From positions 86,874,019 to 86,938,018 of the forward strand of contig OY829327.1 of NCBI GenBank assembly GCA_963691655.1: 64,000 nucleotides of DNA, in the 5' to 3' direction. The notes beneath the pieces were generated by a model. The model saw nothing but the letters and a program-made list of their open reading frames with translations. It was not told where the DNA came from and did not search any database. Origin of the DNA: Toxonevra muliebris (Eukaryota > Arthropoda > Insecta > Diptera > Pallopteridae). Below, piece after piece: positions 56,892 through 64,000 of this stretch; the first letter of the stretch is position 1; every line of letters starts with the position of its first letter. The translations under genes were made by a program, and so were the position numbers.

Positions 56892-58010
56892 CTACAGTTC
56901 AGGGTCTTCTTCTCCGGTGTTGACTTTATGCAAGTACTGCTTGAAGCACGCATGGCCACTAAGCAGCTGCGTAGTGTGGTAATTCAGTTCACCATGTCTG
57001 CGTGATATCCACTCTTCTATATCCGTAATGAGATTGTAGGTCCATCGACCCTTCTCGGATGACTCCCATCTTCGCTGCCATTCCATGATGGTACGCTGTC
57101 TTTCTTCTCTTCTTATGGCTTCGGTTGATTTTGTGTCACGGCCATATAACCGCTTCATCTCTTGTGCCTGTAAATCTATGGGCACCTTACTTGCTATGAC
57201 ACAAATAGCATCGTCCGATACTGTGCGATACGCGCTAGCAACCCTCAGGGCACTGAACGTCATTCTGGAATCTATAAGTACTCCTAAGTACTTAATGTGT
57301 GGACACGAGGTGATGTTATGATCACCAACCGTGATGACCAGCTCTGCACGTGCTCTTCTGGTACTCAATACCACGACTTCCGTCTTCTGCTCCGCCAATT
57401 TCAGCTTCGAGTTGTACAGCCATCTTCTCACTCTTGAGATGGCATCGTTACATATAGCCTGTAGCGAATCCAGGTTCTTGGCTACTGCCACTATCGCGAT
57501 GTCGTCTGCATATCCTACGATTGTTGTATCCTCCGGTAGATCCAATTTGAGGATGCCGTCATACATTGCATTCCATAGTGTTGGGCCGAGAACGGAGCCC
57601 TGCGGAACGCCTCCTTTGACACGATACTGTTTCACGCCGTCATCAGTATCGTATATTAAAATTCTGTTGTCGAAATAGTTTGCGATTATTTGCAACAGGT
57701 ATTCCGGTACTTCGAATCCTCTCAGTGCACTCATAATCTGAGGCCAGTTCGCCGAATTGAAGGCATTTTTGATGTCCAACGTCACTACGGCGCAGTACTT
57801 CTTCTTGCCGTTTCCCCATCGGTTGCCGCTGATGGCCTCGCGTGCAATATTCATCACCGTATGTATTGCGTCGACCGTGGATCGTTCTCTTCTGAATCCA
57901 AACTGTCGTGCTGATAGCCCTCCTGGCTTTTCAAGCCACTCCTGGAGCCTGTCCCCTATAATGCGTTCGAGAACTTTGCCCAGTGTATCCAGCATGCATA
58001 ACGGGCGGAA
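56892..58010 (-). pseudogene. R1-clade non-LTR reverse transcriptase fragment
   Basis: The 367-residue frame (57995-56892) is open from a conserved (RFRPL)CMLDTLGKVLERI start through QFGFRRERSTVDAI, VVTLDIKNAFNSANW, GGVPQGSVLGPTLWN and the catalytic YADD at about residue 162, to VVLSTRR and IKYLGVLID. Then a deletion joins MTFSALRVASAYRTVSD, well short of the usual thumb region, and the C-terminus reaches GHACFKQYLHK. These motifs are those of R1-clade elements. It is 5'-truncated: upstream lies (TTAGG)14 on the same strand, beginning exactly one codon before FRPL. There are no stop codons inside, so it decayed by deletion more than by point mutation. It lies tail to tail with the plus-strand piece at 55560-56848. 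Confidence 0.9.
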
Positions 58011-58080
58011 CCTAACCTAACCTAACCTAACCTAACCTAACCTAACCTAACCTAACCTAACCTAACCTAACCTAACCTAA
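58011..58080. repeat. (CCTAA)14 = (TTAGG)14 perfect pentamer array
   Basis: Fourteen perfect CCTAA units, then CCTAG. On the minus strand this is TTAGG, the usual insect telomeric unit, although flies of the order Diptera are known to have lost TTAGG telomeres. It abuts the truncated 5' end of the R1-clade fragment. Confidence 0.97.
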
Positions 58081-58113
58081 CCTAGCTGTCCGAAGATAGG
58101 GCACTTTACGTTA

Positions 58114-61100
58114 CAGAGATTAAAATCTTTCCTTCTTTTTTTATTTTTTTAATAAATTTGCAAATGTATGTACAAATTAGAAACCACTTAATTTCGTTTG
58201 AAATTGCTGTTTTTCCATGAAGCAATAAAACACCATTACTGAAAATCTCCTCATAAAAAAACAGAAAAACAAATTTGGCCATAAGAAATGTAAAGAACTT
58301 ACTGCTACCATTTATACCTATGTGAATAAAATTCCACTAAAAGTGAAAAATGGTTACCTACAAAAATATAACTTAGGTAATTTGAGCTCATAATAATTTT
58401 ATAATAATTTAAACCCATAGTCAGAATAAATCAAGTATTCATTGCACTGAAATTTTCGGATAGTCTGAAATGAAAGAAAGTATACAATTTATTATACCTA
58501 CATAAATAGTAATAGCGATAATATTGAAAAGTAATCATATGCACCTATATCTGATGAAATGTACGATTATACCTAAAAATAATATTCCAACTAATTATTG
58601 TAATAAATGTGTCTGTGAATATAAAATGAGTATAGAAGCGTTTCGTTTAATGCCCATTTGCATAAAATATTAAAATCCAATTGCGCCAACAAACAGACAA
58701 AAAGACAAGCAAAATGGTAGAAAAAAAATTAAATAAAATAAAATATGTATTTAAGTGATAACATTTAAGAGTCTTAAATGCCATTCAAAAAAATATGCAT
58801 GAAAAAAGGTTGAAAAATAAGTGAAGAAATACTATTTACTACACACACATATATTCCAAAAAAAAAATTTATGAAATGAAAATAAATGCTGAACGCTGCT
58901 ACTACTACTACTTTCTATAGGCAACCTTGATAATATCATTTTACAGGCAGCAGCAGCAGCAAAAACAACAACTGACTACAAGCATCAGGCTGAAAAACAA
59001 GCAAGCTACAAAAACTTTATATTTTCAATTTGTGCCATTGAAAGAAATTGAAAAGTTTTGAGGCTGCAACGGCAGCAGCATTGCATAAAATTGTTATTTA
59101 TGCGAATGGCATATACAATTCTACTACTATTTCCTACTACTTTTTTGAGCTCGTATAAAAATAGCATTATGAGTTAATTTTAAAGTTATTACGACTGCGT
59201 ACTTGTGTAACTTTTTCTATTATTTGCACATTTTTTTTTTTTTGCTGCTGCAGAAGAAGCAGCATTCAATTCAAAGCAATTTCGCGCACATTTCATTGCA
59301 ACATTCACCGGCGCATTCGCTGACGTCGTCGTTCAGTAACCTAACCTAAATTTTAAAGGCCGTAAGCATTTTGGCATCCTTAAATGTGCTGCTGTTGCTG
59401 GTTTTCAGTTTTCCGTACTTTTTTGTAGTTGTTGTTGTTTTAAACATCTCATATTGCACACAAATATTGCACACAAAAAAGCAAGCAGGCAGCAGCAACT
59501 TTCATATTTTTTTTGGACATTTAAACTGATGAAGCATTTTTTTTTGTTTGTTTTTTGTGTTGCTGCTGCTGTTGTAAGAATGTTTGCACATCTATGGTAT
59601 ATTTATGTGAGTATGTGTGTGTGCTTGTGTTTTTTGTATGTCTTGCCGTATATATTTAGGTCGAGTGTCTGCTGCTGAATGAGGTTCTTATTTTTTCCTA
59701 CTACTACTGTTAGGTTTTTTTTGTTAGTATATGTGTGTGTGTGTGTTTATTTTTATGTACTTTTGTTGTGGCCTTTTGTCTCCCTCTCTGTATTTCAGTG
59801 TATGTTTTTCTGTATATTCTTTATATTCTTTTTCTTTTCTCTTCTGATTTTGTTGTTGGAGTTTTGTGTGGTGCAACAACATTGAAAGTACATTAGCCTT
59901 TCAACAAAAAAAACTAGCTGGAAATAAAATCTAAAAGACTTTAAATGCTTTTGAAATGTGGAAAAAGAAAAGAAGAAACACACACACACGCATACACGCA
60001 CACACACACAAATAAAATGCTTTTGAAAACGCAAGTCAAGTATATGAGAAGTATGTTTTCTTCCGCTCCTACTCTTCTACTACATTTTTCACTTCACACT
60101 TTTTCTTGTTTTGCAATAAATTAGTTTTCATTGGCAGTTGTTGAGTAATGAGAATTATATGAGCGAGCGAACATTTAAAGCAGCAATTTCCTAATATTAA
60201 ATTTTATGCTGCACATAAAAGTATGCTGGAATTATTTAAGCTTTAACCCTTTTAACTCTTTACTGTTTGTGCAAATTCTTGCTGCTTGCTTATTTTATTG
60301 AAAATCTTATAAAAAGTTGAAGTATTTCTTTATTCTTGGCTGTTTCTCCACTGTCGCTGTTGCTGTTGCTTTTGTTGTTTCTCGCAAAATGTTTTCTTCT
60401 CATTTAAATTCCTTTACTTGATAAAATTTTCTTAACAAAAATTCAAAAATTCCATTTATTTACATCCTTCATTCAACTTCTTCCTACTTCCTCGTCCTTC
60501 ACCAAACTGTACACACATAAATTATAATGCAAACATTAACATTAGCGTTCATTTCACTAAAATTTCTTGCTGCCCCTGCCTCTGCTGTTGCCGCTGCTGG
60601 TTGTAGTCCTATCGTCTGTCTGCTGTTTCCAGCATTTCATGCGTAAAATATTATAGGTTGCCTCAAAAAACAAAAAAAAAAAAAACAAAAATAAAAAACA
60701 AAAATAAAAAAGAAGAAAAAGTTATGGGAAAAGCAGCAAAATTTGTTAAGTTCGGTTGTTCAGTTTTTGCTCGGTTTAATTTCTAAAATAAATAAATAAG
60801 CGTTGGCGCAAAAAACGGAGAGCGATTGGGGCGATATTTAATTTTAAATACATTGGAATCGGTTTAGGTCAATGAACTGTATAAAATATGTATTATGTAT
60901 TATGTTTTAATGTAAACTTATGTCGAGCCGGAATTTTGTCAATGAAAATATATATTTAATTTTCACTTGAAGGTTCGTTAGACAGAGTTTATTATTTATT
61001 TTCATCATCATCTTCATCGTTTTCATGTTTATGTTAGAAATTAATTTGAAATAAATTAGGGGGAAATTCAATGAAAAGGTTTGCTGTAATATGAAGAACT

Positions 61101-61302
61101 TTCATAATATTTCCGTTTAAAGCTTAAGAAATATTTCCATTTATGTGTATGGGAAATGAGACGCGAGAGAAAAAGTACATGAAATATTTACTAAATTATA
61201 TTTTATGAACTGTATGAATTTTTGGGGGGGGAAAAAACAAATTTTCTTAGGAATAAAAATTTGGAATTGGTTTGTACCAATCGAACCTGTTGAGTGAAAC
61301 TT
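58114..61302. other. Gene-free spacer, 3.2 kb
   Basis: AT-rich with GCA repeats (58946-58965), ACT repeats (58896-58910), GT runs (59731-59749), CA runs (59978-60011), A-runs (60667-60685) and CTG/TTG stretches. The block AACCTAACCTAAA recurs at 59339. The open frames 59454-60034 are low-complexity translations of these repeats. Confidence 0.5.
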
Positions 61303-61690
61303 GTATTGTATTGTATTTTAGAGGTTTCTGTCGTTGTACCGCGACCTATAAGATCTATTGTACGTCCCTCTTTTCTATCTAGTCTGATTTACCTAGAGTG
61401 CCTCATCCAGTCCAGTCTCCCTCAAGAATTTGTGTATTGCGCCCGGATCTATGGATGCCAGTTCGGTACTGGGCACTTGGTGCATGCCCAGACATTTCCT
61501 TCTTTTGTGGATCAGTGCTCCACATTGAGCTAAAATATGTTCTGATGATTCGTCTTCCTCATTACAAAACCTACAAATTGAGCTTTGCTCAACCCCTATC
61601 TTGCAAAGGTGTTCTCTGAGCCCGCAATGCCCAGTCAGAATACCAGCTAATATGCGCAAACTGTTTCTGTTGTGAGCGAAACTTACGTAC
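61303..61690 (-). pseudogene. 3' end of a non-LTR retrotransposon
   Basis: The frame 61659-61393 (88 residues; it opens further upstream as AHNRNSLRILAG) reads GILTGHCGLREHLCKIGV, then a zinc-knuckle-like CRFCNEEDESSEHILAQC (C-x2-C-x8-H-x4-C), the pattern at the C-terminus of several R1/I/LOA-group polyproteins. A short 3' untranslated region follows, ending in an AATAC-type pentamer run (top strand GTATTGTATTGTATTTTA, 61301-61320). Everything upstream of the last ~95 residues is missing, so it is a short dead-on-arrival copy. It is not the same family as the 56.8-kb piece. Confidence 0.8.
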
Positions 61691-62804
61691 GTATGTAGCT
61701 TTTATATGAACTCAAATAGCAAGGAGTTATCTTAGAATATAAGTCTGCAGCTATCTTCCTGACTCAAGAATTCCAGCGCTCTGGCTTCAGTTTTTTTTTT
61801 TTTTTCCAAATTACATATAATTGTTGAATTTTGAAATAAAACCAAATATTTTTTATTCAAGTGATACTTAACAGGCTCAGTGAACGTTTATAGTCAAGAA
61901 AACAATAGTTCATATAGATACAGACAAATCAAACGACCGTTTTGGAATGCGCCACGATCCCTCGTCCGATTCTTAACTGATAGTTTTAATCCGAAAGGTT
62001 CTTCGAAGTTAATCAAATCCTTGAACATTTATACTGTGTGCTCAGTAAAATCTGATTTCCCATAAACATGCCATACTCCCCTCAAATTCAATCTATTACA
62101 CTTGGCATACATTGGCATTTATAAGTTAGTAAAGGAAAATATTGAAATGATTTGCTTTCACTTCGTTTCATTTCACGTTTTTCAAGGCTTCTGAATCAAA
62201 CTAACATCTAATTATAGTAATCTCTCAACCAATCATATGTAAGTATATTGTAGTAAAATAATTTACGCACGCATGTGAAAGGCCAAAATGAAAGTAGCAC
62301 CCAAAAGAGAATTCCATTTAATTTAAGGCATACACCCAACACTAACACCTTAGTCATGAAATGATATGACATGAAATGGTATGCCTGGTTGATTTATGTA
62401 AATACTGTACCTTATATATTTATATAAAAATAAATAATAAATAAATAATACGAAATATGTTTGCTTAACTTGAATATGAATTACAATTAATAAAATATTA
62501 TATATTTTTATGGATATTATTGATTTATGTATTACAAATTATGATATTCTACTTATGTAGTAAATACATTAAAACTTGTATATGTGTCCTTGTGGAAATC
62601 TAATAAAACATATACATATAGATAGTTAAAGTAAAAGAGCTACTTTATATAAATAAATTTGAACATAAAAGACATTTTCTTTCATATTTAGTTATTAGTG
62701 AATATTAGAATAAAATTTAACTAATATTGAAAAATGGATTTATTAGTTTCATTTTGAAGCAATTTTAAGTGTTTGAATTACTTTGCCATACTTATAAAGG
62801 CATG
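61691..62804. other. Gene-free spacer
   Basis: AT-rich, with a T-run at 61789-61805 and ATAAATAAT-type stretches near 62430. Nothing coding recognised. Confidence 0.45.
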
Positions 62805-62812
62805 CATACATA

Positions 62813-64000
62813 CAGCGGCGAATCCAGGGGGTGGATATAGGGGCTGAAACCCCTCTCCCTCTCCGTCTCCCCCTCCACAGAACCCGACAATGTTGATCTA
62901 CCAAATATTTGCGAAGATACAGTATATTTATAGTAAACAGTGATTTTTGAGAAATCAAAAATATTTAGATTTTTCCAAAAAAAGCCATCAGCAGTAAAAA
63001 GCATTGACTTTCAATAAACAAAAAATTCTAGGATTTCAAATATTATTTTATATTATGTTTTATTTAAATAATAATTACTTACTTTATATGGGTCATTCCA
63101 TATCATAAGGAGTGAGATTGAAAAAATCTTAACACACGTTTCACCTAATAATTTTTTTTGGGTGCAAAATTTAAAAATTTCTTTGATCTAGTTATCTTTG
63201 AAAAATATGTCAGTTGTTATTTTTAATGACAAACATGTTGATTTATTGTGAGTGTGATCAAAATGAGTGAAGAAAAAGAAGTACGTCTTAAAATTATAAA
63301 AAAATCCAAATTGGTCCTACAAAAAATTTGTCAAAGAATTGAAGGTCTGCCGTCAAATTGTTTCCAATGTTATTAAACAGTTTCAGGAGAATTTGACCAT
63401 CGATAGGAAACCGGGCTCGAGAAGAAAACAAGGACCACATAATATTGGGAAAGCCAAGAAAATAGAAAGCATATTGAAAAAATCTCCAAACACATCTGGT
63501 AGAAAAGATTCCCGGTTAGCACAGTGCTCTGACTATTTGGTGCGAAAAGTTAAAGCCAATGCAGGTTTGAAAACATACAAAGTCCAAAAATTTCCAGAAA
63601 GGAATGCTGCAAAAAATTTAGACGCCAAAAGTAGGGCTCGGAAATTAAAATCGAATTTCATACAAAATTATTCATGTTGTATAATGGACGACGAAACGTA
63701 TGTACTGGCAGATTTTACGCAGCTTCCGGGTCAAAATTTGTATGTTGCTGATGCTCGAGGAAATGTCGAAAAACCATTTAGAATCCAAAAGCAGACAAAA
63801 TATCCTAAAAAATCCTTGGTATATGCAGTTGCGGAAAAAGAGGCAAGTCATTTGTTACAGTGGGCTCTATAAATACCGAAATATACATCAAAGAATGTTG
63901 GAAAAAAAAACTTCTTCCTTTCATAAGAGGGCACAATGTGTCCACATATTTTTGGCAGAATTTGGCATCATGTCACTACGGCAAGAAAGCTCTGGAGTGG
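62813..64000. mobile_element. hAT-like element, second copy of the 22453-25579 family (runs off the window)
   Basis: Starts CAGCGGCGAATCCAGGGGG, then AGGGGCTGAAACCCC, C/G-rich tracts and TATTTAGATTTTTCCAAAAA. The same order is seen, reverse-complemented, at the right end of the 22453-25579 element. The two copies are therefore in opposite orientation. At about 63087 a DD37E element interrupts it. The other end lies beyond the window. Confidence 0.75.
63087..64000 (+). pseudogene. DD37E (ITmD37E-like) transposon, copy 3 (incomplete at window end)
   Basis: The left terminal repeat (ATGGGTCATTCCATATCATA, then AGTGAGATTGAAAAAATC) follows a TA. ATG 63263-63265 starts MSEEKEVRLKII, then a frameshift; the frame 63339-63872 gives 177 residues: VCRQIVSNVIKQFQENLTID (helix-turn-helix region), RKPGSRRKQGPHNIGKAKKI and CIMDDETYVLADFTQLPGQN with the first Asp. 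Before KEASHLLQWAL a ~10-base deletion relative to copy 2 shifts the frame and stops it. In the shifted frame FWQNLASCHYGKKALEW follows at the edge; the second catalytic Asp is Asn here. So this copy is doubly disabled. It is on the same strand as copies 1 and 2. Confidence 0.9.

Larger units (their letters stand above)
53885..58111. mobile_element. 4.2-kb TA-flanked DNA element with retroelement insertions
   Basis: TA (53883-53884) precedes ACGTAAAGTGCCCTAACTTT; the right end, reverse-complemented, is ACGTAAAGTGCCCTATCTTC, followed by TA (58112-58113). The TA duplication points to the Tc1/mariner/pogo superfamily. A CCCTAA..TCGGACAC motif of the ends recurs inside in both orientations (54352, 54387, 55371). 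No transposase of its own is visible. A hairpin (54045), a plus-strand retroelement piece (55560), a minus-strand one (56892) and (CCTAA)14 lie within. Confidence 0.7.

Noticed and set aside
57331..58020. Plus-strand frames opposite the R1-clade reverse transcriptase
   Set aside because: Antisense shadows of the minus-strand coding sequence.
58011..58080. True telomere
   Set aside because: The block is only 70 bases, internal, and followed by unique sequence; Diptera lack TTAGG telomeres.
1..64000. CRISPR array, operon or phage
   Set aside because: No spaced identical repeats, no ribosome-binding-site-led gene runs; the sequence is clearly eukaryotic.

Overview
The window looks like gene-poor, repeat-rich chromosomal DNA of a fly (Diptera). 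It is AT-rich, full of CAA/TTG and CA/GT microsatellites, and carries ITmD37E-, maT-, Tc1-, mariner-, RTE- and R1-type elements. A tephritid-like fruit fly is my best guess, but nothing here fixes the species. I found no exon of a recognisable host gene, no rRNA gene, no free-standing tRNA gene, no LTR retrotransposon and no CRISPR. Nearly every open frame with a recognisable protein belongs to a broken transposon. Two lysine-rich open frames at 29.9-30.5 kb and a possible mini-exon at 19.1 kb are the only weak candidates for host coding sequence.

Layout. 0-1.2 kb: the tail of a hAT-like element and a DD37E Tc1/mariner relic. 4.0-6.5 kb: a Helitron-like element with an internal duplication and an inserted RTE fragment. 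6.5-8.5 kb: an element with 31-bp inverted ends. 9.4-11.7 kb: an inverted-repeat element carrying an RTE-type reverse transcriptase on the minus strand. 12.8-14.1 kb: a MITE-like element with three tandem palindromes inside. 14.5-16.9 kb: one 2.5-kb inverted repeat with a loop of about 31 nt. 17.3-18.4 kb: a 1.07-kb hAT-like element with a perfect 8-bp target duplication. 22.5-25.6 kb: a hAT-like element carrying a DD37E relic and a 102-bp Harbinger-like MITE. 26.9-27.3 kb: a tRNA-derived SINE. 27.7-28.9 kb: a nearly intact DD37D (maT-like) element. 29.0-29.6 kb: a piggyBac-like MITE. 30.5-31.8 and 37.3-38.7 kb: two Tc1 elements. 38.9-40.0 kb: a hAT-like element. 45.1-46.7 kb: two MITEs. 50.0-53.7 kb: a mariner inserted in a minisatellite and itself split by a Transib-like element. 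53.9-58.1 kb: a 4.2-kb TA-flanked element holding two retroelement fragments and (CCTAA)14. 61.3-61.7 kb: the 3' end of another non-LTR element. 62.8 kb to the end: a second copy of the 22.5-kb hAT family, with its own DD37E insertion.

The sequences do not work together as a pathway. They form layers: element boundaries, target duplications and related copies that lack an insertion show who inserted into whom. The most unusual structures are the long inverted repeat (a possible hairpin-siRNA source), the tandem array of palindromes, a perfect 26-bp-stem hairpin at 54.1 kb, and the (TTAGG)n block fused to an R1-clade reverse transcriptase. Long spacers between elements hold only AT-rich DNA and simple repeats.
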